The notes beneath the pieces are model-generated. The model ran no database searches, was not told where the DNA came from, and saw nothing but the letters and a program-made list of their open reading frames with translations. A stretch of DNA of 64,000 bases from Astropecten irregularis (Eukaryota > Echinodermata > Asteroidea > Paxillosida > Astropectinidae). The position numbers were made by a program, and so were the translations under genes. Position 1 is the first letter of the stretch. Each line of letters begins with the position of its first letter. Positions 22,424-35,059 of this stretch are shown here, in pieces. The stretch is from the NCBI GenBank assembly GCA_963971285.1, contig OZ020250.1:11454499-11518498 (forward strand), in the 5' to 3' direction.

Positions 22424-22597
22424 GAATTACGTCAATAATAGGAGACTTTTGGAGAGTCGTTCTTGAGTCAACAGCGCACGCGCAAACCATGCTTGTGCAA
22501 TTGTGAGCATGCGCACGTTGTATTGCGCGTGCGTGCGCATGCGCTGTTGACTTGAAGACCGGTTTTCCAAAGTCTCCCATTGTTATTGTCGTAATTC
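22424..22597. mobile_element. Palindromic MITE with GAATTACGTCAATAA ends
   Basis: The left end GAATTACGTCAATAATAGG and the inverted right end (GAATTACGACAATAACAATG) continue inward through GAGACTTTTGGA and GTCAACAGCGCACGCGC. The 174-bp element folds into one long hairpin with GCGCGTGCG-rich arms. The minus-strand ORF at 22371-22580 is contained in it and is not a gene. Confidence 0.75.
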
Positions 22598-22944
22598 TCT
22601 TTTAATAAAAAGTAAGTTACTACAGGGAAATATGGCTGTAAAAGAAGTTAGTAAGTTAATTCTTACACTCCAAACATTATATTTTTTGAGAATGAAAATC
22701 CAGCATTTTCTGCCCATAGATTCCAACCCAGTAATAAGACTGGTTTTACAGGTATGATATTCCAAGTAGACTCTCCCAAATCAAGGGAAATTTTGGAGTC
22801 CATGAGGGGAAGAAACTTACCAGTTAAACCTCTTACCCTCTTTCCCCATAACAGGGAAATATTATGTACTCGCAATGGGGAAAAAAGGGCAGTTGTTACA
22901 GAATTGTGCTAAGGACTTGGTCGCTGAATGCACCCAAGATGACA

Positions 22945-25900
22945 GGGGTCGATTTTACATAGCCTTTGGGCAATTCCATGGTTAGTTTCGTTACACTTTT
23001 AGCTGCTTAGCACAGTTCTGTGGGCTCTAGTATGAAGATGAAAGCCTATCAAGTCTCCATTTTTGTACCATTGATGCATCTTGTCTAGACCTATTACACA
23101 AAATATTAGCAAACTTTTACACACATTTTGTCAGTTGTTATGAGTTCTTTATTTTTGGTTAGTTATGTTACAAAAATGCGACATGGGCAAAAATTAAACA
23201 TCTTTACGCAAACAATTTCCTCAAACAAGATAGGGCTGAAACAAATGTTACTATTTCTATAATTGCCTATGCACTAGTAAGCATTTTGGAAGAAAACAAT
23301 TTGAAATTACTCTAAACAGTTCAAAGCATTGCCCAAAAAACATGGTTAGTTACGTTACCGTTAGTTACGTTATACTTTGTCCGTGACCAATTTTAATGGT
23401 GATACACCATATGTATTCACACGATCTGCTCTTATCTTGTCTTATTTAGTAATGAATCTTCACAACAACAACATATTTACATAAATTAAGAGGAACAAAA
23501 ATAGAATGAAGTGTATGTTGTGGCCTACAGTGTACAAAATGTTATCATGTCATTAACATTCAAACATCCCTTTGTACATTATAAGATTTATAAATAAAAA
23601 TCACAATAAAATGAACCTGAAAGTAATTTTCTGTCCTACATAAAAACTTAAGTCAACAAAACATTAGGTTTAGATCCTTGTATGTTCTGACTCTTAGTCA
23701 TACTGTTCTTAAGTTCAAGTTAGAGAAAATGTTAAGTATCCGCTAGTGCTGTGCATTAAAAACGGATTTCCAGGCTCCCGCTTAAAATCTAGCCATCCGG
23801 TTTCAAAATTTCAAAAACGGTATAACGAAACCAACTTTTTAAAAAGTAGACTGACGTTTGCCCAATGAATAAACAACCCCAAAAGTGTAAACTGTATAAT
23901 ACATACTGGATTAAAAAAATATTGTGAACAGCCTTCCGGAAGCGACGATTGCTCGAAAGAAGACATAAACATATCGCGTACGAGGCATACACACCGCATG
24001 CCCAACACGTGGCTGCATGGCCCATGCAGCAGCAGCATTGCATCCAGAAAATTCCATGATGTGTTTCTGCGCCGCACCATTCAAAGCATACGTTGTGCAC
24101 CAGTACACAGTCGCCAATTCGCAATCGGGCCGGAAGTGCAACATTACATGTCGTATGTACAACGTGTGTATTTGGTGCATGCAGCTTATGTCGCGCTCGG
24201 TACCGTGGATTTCGGCCGGCTTCAATGCAGATTTTACGGTAAGAAATGTGACATGTCACGCTGTGCAAGTTATGAACGATTTTGACTGAATATTCTGTAA
24301 GGTTGCCGGCACCAAGTCATCGCTAGATTCCTAAACACGCGTGTAGATCGAGACCAGAAACTCATGTATACGTCGCCGCAACGATCATTGTAGCATGTTT
24401 TATACACTCCTACATACAGCGCTATGCATCCATTGATCGTGCACATTATCAACACTTGCGCTATATAGCGCTATCATTCATTTTTATACATCGGAGCTCG
24501 GGCAACCGATAATTTTTTCAAAGTGTTTTCCGGTTTTCAAAAGCTCCGAAAATGCACAGCACTAGTATCCGCAATTGTTGACAACTGAACTTTTGGCGCA
24601 TCTAGCTAGCTTGGAAATCATTTTGTCCTTTGTGTAGAAGAAACAATCTTGTTGAGTGGGCCCTTTCCAATAATTCGCCTGCATACTTAAAATTCTTGCT
24701 TTTCTTCGTTTGTCAATGGCACGATTGATCTAAAAGGACATTAAAAGAATAAAAAATCAATAAAAACTTAAAACAACAAATTTGCATGTAACAGTATAGG
24801 AATATATGTAATTAAACATGGTGCACAGGGTAAGAATTTATGCAGCAAATGTACATTACATATAACCTTGTATCCTTCCATCACACGGTCTATAGCAACA
24901 ATGTTTTGAAAACTTTCATAAAACTCTCAAAAATAAGAGAACAATCATTGAATATTTATATGTTGATCAAACTTACCAAAATGTTGACTACGAAAGTTGA
25001 AGAAGATAAAGTTGCAGTGCAGGTTTGTTGAACATGGATTGCATGCAAACTATGGGTCTTAGGAAAAAAGGGCTTGAGTTTTACTTTGCTACTGCCATTT
25101 CAGGCCCATGGGAACACATTTTTGTCAGGGGGTACTGGGATTTGCAAAATACGCGAGCACGAAACCATTTTGGCATGGGGTCCGGGGCCTGATAAAGGGC
25201 TCCCCTCTGGGGTCCTAGATGCTCTGTGGTACAGTCTCAGCCATTTTGTTACACTTTCACGTCTTCTTTAAGTGAGTGCACCAGAATTAACCATTCAAAT
25301 AAAAAATTGCACACCGCATCATGCAAGAGATGAAGTGTAGTGATGATTCTCATAACACGGTGTGCTTTCAAAATGGGGGGGGGGGGAGGGGTTGGGTTAG
25401 CATATTCCGGCACCCCTATCATAAACATTGGGGGTGGTGCAGTCCCCTCAACACCCCTTATTCCTGGTATTTATTTTGTTACTGCCATTTTGTGTCCTAA
25501 CTGAAATGAAGGGCTTGAGATACATAGCAAAGCTGGAGCCTTTCTTCAGTTTTGTGGCCCAATCCTTTTGTTTTGTGGACCTCAAATGGCGATAGCGAAA
25601 TAAGTACCAAGCCTAGCCCCAAGTAGTAACATGTACCTAACCTTTTGTTTGTGTCAACTGAGCAGCACCTGAGTAGTCTTTATGTTGGTTAGTTATGTTA
25701 CAACTCGGTTAGTTACGTTACATAGTTAGTTACGGTACAGATTTCGACTGCTTCTATTTTCCATATGTTACAACTTTCATGATTTTACTTTCCTTTCTTC
25801 AATTAAGGATTGTACAAAGGAGGAAAATTCAAGATATCGACATTTTAAGTTATTGCATTCTCTTGAGGCAAAACATTTGTGAACTTTTGGTTAGTTTCGT

Positions 25901-26205
25901 TACATAGGCTTTAATGGGTACAAATTTAAATCTGTGGCCAGAATCCATCACAATCACAAAATTTGACTATTACAGCCAATTTGATATAATGAAATCTTCC
26001 CCATTCTTTGATAAATTGAAGTTACACAACATATTATCACATTATTTTAAGATGAAACATTGTTGGCACAAAATTCAATTTTCTGTATACTTCCTACAAA
26101 TCCACGGCATTAAAATCATTTTCCCATGAAACTTTGATGTATATGATACCATAAAATAAAAATGTTGAGGTCTTGTCCACTTCTTCATGGAATTGCCCCT
26201 TTCGA
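22945..26205. mobile_element. Unclassified 3.3-kb repeat complex with GTTAGTTACGTTAC motifs
   Basis: GGGCAATTCCATGG near 22969 is inverted as CATGGAATTGCCCC near 26188. Within, GTTAGTT[A/T][C/T]GTTAC-type words occur four times at 22980-23373 and four times at 25688-25903, all in the same orientation. A separate hAT-like element (23744-24564) interrupts it. No transposase or conserved ORF was recognised. That the two ends belong to one element is inferred from the short inverted match. Confidence 0.4.
23744..24564. mobile_element. hAT-like non-autonomous element with 8-bp TSD
   Basis: The ends TAGTGCTGTGCATT and the inverted TAGTGCTGTGCATTTTC are flanked by identical 8-mers GTATCCGC (23736-23743 and 24565-24572). 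An 8-bp duplication and this terminus are typical of the hAT superfamily. The minus-strand ORF at 23789-24268 (about 159 residues, Cys-rich) shows no transposase motif and is treated as chance. Confidence 0.8.
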
Positions 26206-27302
26206 TCTTATTCAACTTGAGTTATGGTTCTGCTGGTTCAGCAGAAGCCTAAAATGCTCTTTTTGCAGGTAAAACCAATCAGTATCTGTAGATAATACAT
26301 TGCCAGCATTGTCCTTAACAAGAAAGCTGCGTTGTCTTGGGCTAGCTTTGTCTTGGCAAAAGAGGCATAATCCCTTTTGTGACTGATTATTCTGATGATT
26401 GACCGGTATGGTATTCTTGGGGTCGCAGGTTCAAAATCCTGCTCTAGTCAATTGTTCTTTGTTCACTTTTTAATATTTTTCATGCGGATAGACAAATTTG
26501 GATGGATATGGGGCAAACAAATATGATGTCCAGAGTCACAATCTGTCTCAATGTCTCTATTGCTCAAGTACCTTCACTGCACACTGGTGTCCTATGTGAA
26601 AAATGGTCCATGTGCCAACAACATTTATTGTAATAAAGGTATAAGGACATAGTCATAATGCACGGATGGTTGATTGCAAGGAAGCGCATGACAACAACTT
26701 AAGTAGGGTAACAATATTTGTGATGGTGGCATATTGTCAGGGACACAGTCACAATGTAATGCATATTGAATAGATTGTGTATTAACCTCACAATAGTTGT
26801 GACTACAGCAATGCATTGTGAGGGCATAAGCACTGTGTATGGTGTGTTAAATAGTCTTTTTTTTTCTGTTTAAGAGGATGTTCAACACTCAACAAACCTC
26901 ACCTTATTTGTTAAAAGTATAATCCTGTAATTACTTGACATGAGGAAAAAAAAAAATTATCTCACACTGAACACAGAAAGAGAGTCTATTTTTATTATGT
27001 TTCTCTCAGCCCGCAAGCTCCCAAAATTCAGTTTCTCAGAGTTTCGTCAATGAGGGCAGCAGACAAATCTTAGTGATTTTGTGACATCAGATATGGGAGC
27101 CTTTACTTTAAATAAAAAGGCTCAGATATCGTTCGGGCATAGAACGTGGAATGCCTCCTAAAATTTACTGAATATTTTATGTTCTGTTCTGTACTCAAAG
27201 ATGGAATTTGTTACAGTGATCTCACTTTCTTCTTGTGATCTTTTTTTTTCAACAAGTATTTCACCATTATAAGTGTTTTTATTATGGTTTTCTTTGTTTT
27301 AG
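26206..27302. other. CLASP intron, nothing recognised
   Basis: AT-rich. A B-box-like GGTTCAAAATCC near 26429 was considered as a SINE relic but has an extra base and no A box. No other feature is supported. Confidence 0.4.
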
Positions 27303-27376
27303 GTAGTACAGCATCAGCTGGGTCTGTTGATGATGAGTTGTTTTATAATTCCTTTGAGGATGTGCCGAATGCAATT
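27303..27376 (+). CDS. CLASP: CLASP exon, acidic lead-in to TOG2
   Basis: The acceptor TTGTTTTAG is followed by 74 nt and a GTAAGT donor. Completing the split Ser codon it reads STASAGSVDDELFYNSFEDV and then PNAI. The acidic DDE...F..FEDVP signature directly before IYS is a well-known junction just N-terminal of TOG2 in CLASP proteins. It ends on a codon boundary. Confidence 0.92.
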
Positions 27377-27605
27377 GTAAGTTTTAAATCAGAATGACGC
27401 TTTGTGTACATCTTTCGCTAACATTTTATTGGCATTTATGTATTGTATTGTGTATCTAGTTAAAGGGTATTTGTTTGTTTTGGAAATATTTTCATTTTGT
27501 TTTGGCTCCTTCATCAAGCTTCATATTTATTAACATGAAAAGTAGAAAAGAGCCTGTAGACATTTAGTTTTTTTGAACATACAACAACCTATATCGATGC
27601 ATTTT

Positions 27606-27893
27606 CAGGGCTCGAAATATCCACTAGACCGTGGACCAAGTCTAGTAATTTCAGTGTCGGTCTAGTAAAGTGTGGACTGCACTAGTCCGGCTGTCTAGTG
27701 ATTTTGTTTTCCTTGCACAATTAAAATGGTGCCTGAATTGATGAATTTTGGACACACTTTTGCACACATTTACGGATTTACTATGTACAGTACATGAATA
27801 TCACAGGTCTAGTAAAAAAAAATCAGGACTAGTACAATGCTTCAGTTACTAGACCTGCTGTCCAGTGCATTTTTTCACGAAATTCGAGCCCTG
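27606..27893. mobile_element. MITE with CAGGGCTCGAAAT ends
   Basis: CAGGGCTCGAAATATCC at the left and the inverted CAGGGCTCGAATTTCGTG at the right delimit 288 bp rich in CTAGTC/GACTAG words. The CAGGGCTCGAA terminus is of the kind seen in hAT-derived MITEs. A clean 8-bp duplication is not visible (ATTTT on both sides). Confidence 0.6.
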
Positions 27894-28868
27894 ATTTTAT
27901 GGTGTGGAATTACATATTTTGCCAAAGAACACAATGCATTTCAGATTGGGGATATGGAAACATTTAAATTGGTCTGTATGATAAAAAAGGAAATTAACAT
28001 TTTAAAATGTGTTATATTATGCTTCTTATATTGGAAAAAATAAACTAAGGTCGATTCCACTCAGATTCATCAAGCATTGATTAATTGCATTCTGGCATAA
28101 AAATCTATAACAACTTGTGATCGGCTTATAGGATTACCATTCTATACTCTTCACCTTAAAAAAATCGTGGATGACACCCGTTTTGAAGGAACAATAATCT
28201 TGCTTTCCACGGTGGACGTGACGACATTTGTTGGATGAAACTACAAAAACTGTCCATAACAGCGAAAACCAGAGTTAAAAAATGAAAATGTCGCCACCAA
28301 TGATCATTGGAAGAGTCCACTAATTTGTCCTGGGGATAAACAGTGTAAATTTCAGATGGGCTTAGAGTGATGTAGTTGAAGAACTAATGTGTATCTTTTA
28401 GGAGTGGTTGATTTCTCACATTTGATTACTTGTCAGTAAAATGCCCTTTAGGTTAAAGCAATTCTTATTCAGGACACAACCAAATATTCTTTGAATTTTT
28501 ACTTTCAGCCTACATGTCTCTTTTATAGACTGAATGTAGCCATTGAAAGCTTCTAAACTTCATTGCTGGAAAATGACAAAAACAGCACAAATGATCCCAA
28601 CAGTACTGAATGTGCATATATATATTCTCCTGGAATCTGAAATCTAGCTGTGTGGGTTTACAATTCCAACACTGAGTTTTCTACCTTGTGTTTGGACAAT
28701 TGCTGACAGATGTGGTGCTTAGTCACATCATCTCCTATGACTACCATTATTATGCGTCAGCACTAGATTTATGAGGAAATTTTGCAAATTTTATATGTAT
28801 GTATTTGTCATCTGTTGCAAAATGGTTTAACTCTTGGTGCTTGTAAAGTTGTAATTAACTTTGATGTC
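27894..28868. other. CLASP intron, nothing recognised
   Basis: AT-rich intronic sequence between the CAGGGCTCGAA MITE and the old DIRS element. No feature is supported. Confidence 0.4.
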
Positions 28869-29030
28869 TACTGCATTCAACCTACCTTAGATGGTTACTA
28901 CAGTATGCAAATTCTCCTGCGCTTATTTGTTATCCGCTAAAAGACTTGATCAACTGTGATGCATACTGACCTCCCACAATGCATACTGCCACAACCGCCA
29001 TGATTGTCCTTCTTTTCTCAGCCCCGCTAT
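28869..29030 (+). repeat. Left ITR of the old DIRS element
   Basis: Shared words with the inverted right end include TTACTACA, TATGCAAATTC, TATCCGCT, AAAAGAC and GACCTCCCA in the same order. The outer TACTGCATTCAACCTACC is found complementary in the ICR at 35484-35501. Confidence 0.75.
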
Positions 29031-29434
29031 GAAACGGACGTGCCCTTCAAGGGCTCTTTCGAATTCTGAGTTCCGTTTCCCCGCTACTCACTTATGCTGT
29101 GTTATGGACTTCTTTCTATATACAAGTATTTATCTTGATTAACCGGTACCAATAAAACTGCCTCTTTTTGTGCATTTCTTTGGTATTTTTCTCTCTTTTT
29201 TCTTTGTGCATCCTACAGGTACCGCAGACTTTCACCAACGCCGTTGTGGTACACGTATCACTGAAGTGATGATGGGCTAATACACAGCCGGCTCTGTGCT
29301 TAGGACCCAATGAAAAGGCCTATACGCAAGGGGGGAATGGATGAGACTATGGCATTGACCCCTCATTCCCAGCTTACCGTACTGCAAAAACAGAATGGAA
29401 GTTTGGGTTCGTCCCGGGCCTGCTGGTACTACAG

Positions 29435-29583
29435 TGGAACGCCACTATAACGAACACCACTATACCAAACCTTGGGTCCCAATTTTTGTGTACAATGTAT
29501 AGGCATGCTGAACATTTGCTACTTATATGAATTTCCACTATAACAAACAATTTCTTTGCTTCCCGGTGTGTTCGTTATAGTGG
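29435..29583. mobile_element. pogo-like MITE nested in the old DIRS
   Basis: CAGTGGAACGCCACTATAAC preceded by TA at the left, and GTGTTCGTTATAGTGG at the right, are inverted repeats of the pogo/Tigger type, related to the termini at 5540 and 6691. The right terminus is truncated. Confidence 0.6.
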
Positions 29584-29826
29584 TCCGAAGGAAATCCGGG
29601 CGGTTAGCTGCTAGTATGCCCCCTTGGGGGCTCGTGTCTAATCCGACCCGAAGAGGCCTACCAGAGGTGACGAAGGATACCGCTTGAACGGACAGATTGG
29701 CCCGGGCGTAACATGCTCCTTGACAGGCTCTGTGTTATGACCCATTGAAAAGAGGTCTGAGCTACTTCCGAATAAAGGGCCTACCATGCCGAAGTACAAA
29801 GCGTCAGACATCAGTGGGTAAGAGCG

Positions 29827-30219
29827 GTGTTACACCCCTACCACCGCTCCGCCCGAGCAAGCCCGATTGCAGACGTTAGAGAGTTGTTTAGAGGAAGGCC
29901 TACCGTGCTGAAGAACAAGGGCCGTTGCCGTGAGGGGGTGAGAGCGGTGATAGCGCCTGACAGAGCACGATTGAGGATTTCAGAGGGACGCCCTTCCACT
30001 GCTTGGCCTGACCGTACAGAGCGGAATGCTGCAGGGGTTTATACACAGCGAGACCCCTCAACAGCCACCTCAGCCTGTACAGCATCACCAGGCCCAGTTG
30101 TTAGATTACCACCTCGCCCCAGCAGTCGCCAACCGCCTACTCCGGGACCCAGTCGCTCACAACTCCCCCCCCCCCCCCCCTCCCGCAATTACCCCAACAG
30201 AGTGAGGAGAGGAGACTAA
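29827..30219 (+). pseudogene. Gag-like remnant of the old DIRS element
   Basis: A 130-residue open frame with an Arg-rich first half and a Pro/Ser-rich end (PPRPSSRQPPTPGPSRSQ), interrupted downstream by a C-run at 30168. Position after the left ITR and composition are like DIRS gag, but no direct similarity to the 13573 ORF was seen. A second short frame follows at 30228-30413. Confidence 0.4.
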
Positions 30220-30749
30220 ATTCAACAATGCAGAGACAGGGACACATCCCCTACCACCGCTCAGCCCAATGGAAGCGGAGAGAATGGTCCCAACGGCTGC
30301 ACCAACCCAGCCATGATAGCCCATTCAATTCTGCTAATCCTGACCGTCTGCCACCTGAGAGTCGAGCTGTCTCTGCGGTTGAACTGTCTCAAGTTGAGTC
30401 GTTCTGCGGCTGACTTGTCCGGTGCCTATCGATACTGAGAGCTATGTTACACTGTACTTTGTACTGTCTATCCCTTCCTACCAAACATAGTAAAACACCA
30501 CCTCGGCAGAAAATAGCCTACTCAAAAAGTGAAGTATCATTTGGCCCCCATTTTAGTAAGCATTGGAGCTATTTCTGATTTCATTAAGGTCAAATTCAAT
30601 GGTTATGATATTATTATAATTATTATTAAGGCCTAATATTATTTTTTATTCGGCCAGAATCACACATGAAATTAAAACAGTAAAGGATCTTTGCTTCCTA
30701 CTGTCCTGCTTTGCTGGAGCGGAAACGATACCACCAAGCTTGGCACGCT

Positions 30750-30915
30750 CTAGCCTTGACCAAGGCTATGAAGCTGTTCCCGGCTAGCTATCAGTACGGG
30801 GCACCCGTACGTACCAAGCTAGCTGAGCTGCACTGATGTACCATACATGCACCCACACGTATACGTATGTGCAGTAACTGCAGGCCCCAGTTCAGCCAGG
30901 ATCATAGCCTTGACG
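30750..30915 (+). repeat. Arm of an inverted duplication inside the old DIRS (partner 33072-33280)
   Basis: GGCTATGAAGCTGTTCCCGG, GGGGCACC, CACGTATACGTATG and GGATCATAGCCTTGA recur in the same order on the complement of 33072-33280. Both arms can be read as a short peptide with AMKLFPAS, suggesting duplicated coding sequence of unknown identity. Confidence 0.65.
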
Positions 30916-30941
30916 CAAGCACGATTTGATAATTATAATAA

Positions 30942-32568
30942 CTAGACCTGTGTTTGTTGGTAACAAACACTGAGCTGTTTTGCGTATGTTTTATAGAATA
31001 TAAAAAACAAACTTGTACACAGTTAATGGCCTAGAGAAATAGCAGTGTCTTAATTGTCGTAAACAACTATCAAGAGTGTCGTCACTCGTCCATCAATACA
31101 AGTACATGTATACAGATACATACACACGGCCGCGAGAAACACAGAAATGGCCGAGTCTACTACAGGTCAGTGCACATAGTATGTATGGTTGTGCATATGG
31201 GCAGTGCAAACGGCAAAATGATTGATTTTCTAGCTCGTCGTTCAGGTGTACACAATAGACCGATCCAGTAGGCCACGCCCACCATAGCAACGGCCAAGCA
31301 ACGACGCACACGCGCGCGCGTAACGTGTCACGATTGCCAACACGCGTTGCACACCCATAACCGAAAGCACTTATCTCTATGGGACTCTGGTTTTGGAAAA
31401 AGTCAGAAATGTACGTTTCGTCTCTTACCAGGCCATCGAGAGTCAGAATTACAATGAAAATACAAACACCATCAATTTGTAGTAGAAATGTACTGTACTT
31501 GTGAAGTTGTGCTGCATTTGCAGAGGAAGGTATTTATTGTTTTTCCAGTTCGTAAACGTAAACACTACTGTAATCAATACCGCGATCTCCAGCATGAGAT
31601 CACCAAAATGGCTGCTGCAATTGGTGATCAGATTTTCGCGGCTGTGATTGGTCAATGCAAAATAGGGCGGGGCTTAATGGATCGGTCTATTGGCCCACTA
31701 CTACGGATAGCCATATCAGCGGTCCAAAAAGTTCCAAAGCCCGTGTTTTGTGTTATGTTTGACTCTAAATGGCCAAATTAATTATTTAAAAAAATCACTA
31801 AAAAATCAGCAGATGACGTCATCATGACGTCACTTCACATTAAGGATATTAGTACCATTCCCTACCTATCCATCAAGTTTCATTACGATCAGATATTCGC
31901 TTATATGTGTTTCTGGGAAAAAATGTCAAAATTAATTATTCAAAAATCAATAAAAAATCAGTTGATGACGTCATCGTGATGTCACTTCACATTTGCAACA
32001 CTAGTATCATTCCCTACCTGTCCACCAAGTTTCATCACCATCGGATATTCCCTTATATGTGAATCTTAAAATCGGCTTTTTGATGACGTCAATCATGACG
32101 TCACAACTTTTTGGTAATTTGTGGCATGTGACTATAGCCTAACAAACATTTTGCCGAAAGAATTTCGAAAATACGATTTGTCGTTCATGACAAAGGTCCA
32201 AAAATTGAATAATTCATATAAAATCATATAAATTGTCTATAACACATCCCCATATACTTACATACCAAGTTTGAGTTGCATCGGACATGCAGTTCCGGAG
32301 ATAAAGAGCCCTGAAATTTGCACATTTATGATGACATGATGATGTCACGATGAGGTACATACGCGGGACACTATTCGGGGTGGTGGTCTAAATATGTGCC
32401 AAGTATGAAGTTGATCGGAATTGGCATAATGGTAGAAGTGACTTGTAGAAAATCCCTGTGTTATGTCTATGGGGAAAAAGTGGAAAAAAAAAAAATAATA
32501 AATAAATAAAATAATAAAAATAAAAAAGAAAAGAAAAAAAAAGCTGTTCCGCTGTATGCGAAACAGCT
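30942..32568 (-). mobile_element. Helentron-like element, AGCTGTTTCGC subfamily
   Basis: Minus-strand 5' end at 32568: hairpin AGCTGTTTCGCATACAGCGG...CAGCT. The 3' end has GCAAAACAGCT, then a hairpin TGTTTGTTACCAACAAACA, then CTAG at 30942-30945 and a flanking T. Interior: repeated TGATGACGTCATCATGACGT blocks at about 31812, 31965 and 32082. A separate 440-bp MITE is nested inside. It is inserted in the old DIRS element. Confidence 0.65.
31253..31692. mobile_element. MITE with CAATAGACCGATCCA ends
   Basis: CAATAGACCGATCCAGTAGG and the inverted CAATAGACCGATCCATTAAG, each followed inward by CC[A/C]CGCCC, are terminal inverted repeats 440 bp apart. No target duplication was resolved. The plus ORF at 31488-31781 is incidental. 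Confidence 0.65.
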
Positions 32569-33071
32569 AATTATAGCGGCTATGGTAAACAGTCTTCTCT
32601 CATTGGATAACACCTGTCAAGACAAATTAATATTTATAAGTACTGCACAATCTTACGGCGTTGAGATTTCCAGAATCTGGTCGGTAAATTTACCAAATCG
32701 TCGTGTCCTTCAAGAAAGGACTGAATGGCAGTCCGCTACTCAGGTGGAAAATTCGCAATTTGTAATTTATCGATGCCAGAGTTGACACTTCCATTTACTT
32801 CTGATAAACGAACAAGTCGAGTTCGCGGGACACCGCCATTGTTTTGTATATGCTACAATATACATGTACTGATACATGTTACCGTACGGACTGTATGTCC
32901 TATTGTCATGTGTACAATTATTACACAGAGGCCTATACACAGTGAAAAGCTCATGAATATGCATATCCGGTCAAAGATCACAGAGTTTGATTGAAATTTT
33001 ATATATGAACATAAAAAATTTTTGGCCAATATTGGCCAAAAATATAAAGAAACACATAAGAAAAGACTGAC

Positions 33072-33280
33072 GGTTGCATCAAGGCTATGATCCTAGCTGT
33101 CTCAACTTGGGGCGGTTACTGTACGTATGTGTATACGTATACGTATGCACGGTACGTATCCGTGCACCTAGCTAGCTGGCTTGTTACGTGGTATGTACAG
33201 TAGGCTACGGGGAGGTAGGTGTACAGTATGGCCTCCGGCTAGGTGCCCCTGATTGCTTGCCGGGAACAGCTTCATAGCCA
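33072..33280 (-). repeat. Second arm of the inverted duplication inside the old DIRS
   Basis: Complement of 30750-30915 with about 75-85 percent apparent match and some indels. The minus-strand frame 33168-33440 reads AMKLFPAS in the shared part. Confidence 0.65.
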
Positions 33281-33289
33281 TGGTCATCT

Positions 33290-35059
33290 CTAGGCCCGCT
33301 CCCGTCTGCAGTCGACCCGCCTCAAGTCGATCTGGCCCTTGGACGACTTCTATTGACACAGGGATAGATAATACATTCTTCATCACGGAGTGAAAAGCTG
33401 CGAGGATTCCCATACACAGCTTTAACCCCCCAATGGCCACGCCAGCCCGTACAATGCTTCCGAGCTCGGCCCTCTCCCGCCTGCAGTCGACTAGCTTCAG
33501 TCATGTCCCCTGGGCCAGACACCCTCCATCAAACTTAATAGCAGGGGGCCTACATCCAGCCCCAGGAGACCAACATCCAGCTGTCACCATTAATGTCCCA
33601 AAACCATGTAGACAATTAAGACAGTTACAATTTAGAGGTTTTTTATGGGTTACTGAATGAATTAAGGCCCTACGACTTAACACAAATTAATTGAAGGTAG
33701 ACTACACTGGCTATTATTCGTCGTAGTTTGGCACCCGCGATGGTCTTGTGAGAGTCTATCGAACCTTATAGTGTTCCCGCCGACGGTGTCAGCCGTGGGT
33801 AGTGGTGGGGCTGCCTGGTAGTCTGCTCTCAGGGACCGGGGGTTTCAGACATCCGGCGCCCAGGACAGGAGGACACGGTGGTCGGGCAGTCAAACACAGG
33901 CTCTCAACCCAAGGATGGGGCCCCTACATAATTAAAAGTTTTAACAAAATATATCCAGTTGCCGGTCTACAATAATAATGACACGAAATACCAAGTTTGA
34001 ATTTAAATACGCCTAATTCAAATACATACATCCATATGACTATGTTCAGTCTTTTCCGTTATCCATCTAGACTCATATCAGTCGGTTTACCAATCAATTA
34101 TGAAATTCTAACAAGAAACAATCAATCATCAAACATTAAGTATAACTATCGGTCGGTTAAGCAATCAAGGCAACAATCATATTTTAGCATGGGACAATCT
34201 ACAAATATTTAGGATAACAGCACTATGAATCAAACAGGTTTCTTAAAGATAACGTCACAAAAAAGTACAAAGGTACGGTTAACGTGATATTTAAATACTT
34301 CAGCGGTGTCTCAGGGCTGACTGTTGCTCAGAATTTGAAACAGGGACCGGTTTTGAAAGATCGTGAATTGCCGATTGGCACATAAAACTTGACGATCACC
34401 GATCGCACCGGGACAGGATTCGCCGGTCGATTGTCCTCTGCTGAATCAGGGACCCAAGTTGGTGCACCGGTCTCACTTAGGAATGCAACAAACACCCTCA
34501 CACTCTGACGATCAAAAACGTTCTCTCTCACTGAAGCATTCGCATATCCAAATTCCAAAATCACTCAGAGACAACTTATGAATATTTACAAGGTAACAAA
34601 AAAAGAAGACATCAGTGTCAAGCGTGAACAAAATTACACAAATTACTTTAACAATAACCATGGCCGGTGAAATTACATAAGGTATAGCAACGGAAAAAGC
34701 GACCCTGGATAGCGTCCTATGCAACCGATTTTGATGGAACATGTACGCAGGAGATTGACAGGCCTTTCATTGGCTGGATACGTCGGAAAAAAAGAAGAAA
34801 TTAGCATGAAGATATGTACAACAGAATAAATGAATAAGCAAGGAGGACATATCTCAGAATGATGTTAAAACAGTGTCCTGGACATCAAACAAGGATCCCT
34901 TACTCCAACGGTGCCTCCAAGCTACCCCTCTATCACTGCACAGGGATAGTTTATACCTTCCCCTATGTGGTGCTACGATAATGCTTCCTCTCTATCTCCT
35001 ACCAATGTACCACTAATGGCAATTGCAGACCTTTGCCAATGCACTGTTTCATCACCAGG
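33290..35059. other. Interior of the old DIRS, not assignable
   Basis: Mixed sequence lying where RT/RNase H would be expected, but no RT motif could be recognised in any frame. The small ORFs here show no known domain. Confidence 0.35.

Noticed and set aside
23789..24268. 159-residue Cys/His-containing minus ORF as a hAT-encoded protein
   Set aside because: No BED finger spacing or hAT dimerisation motif; lies in a short non-autonomous element.
26425..26450. SINE B-box near GGTTCAAAATCC
   Set aside because: One extra base inside the box and no A-box at the expected distance.
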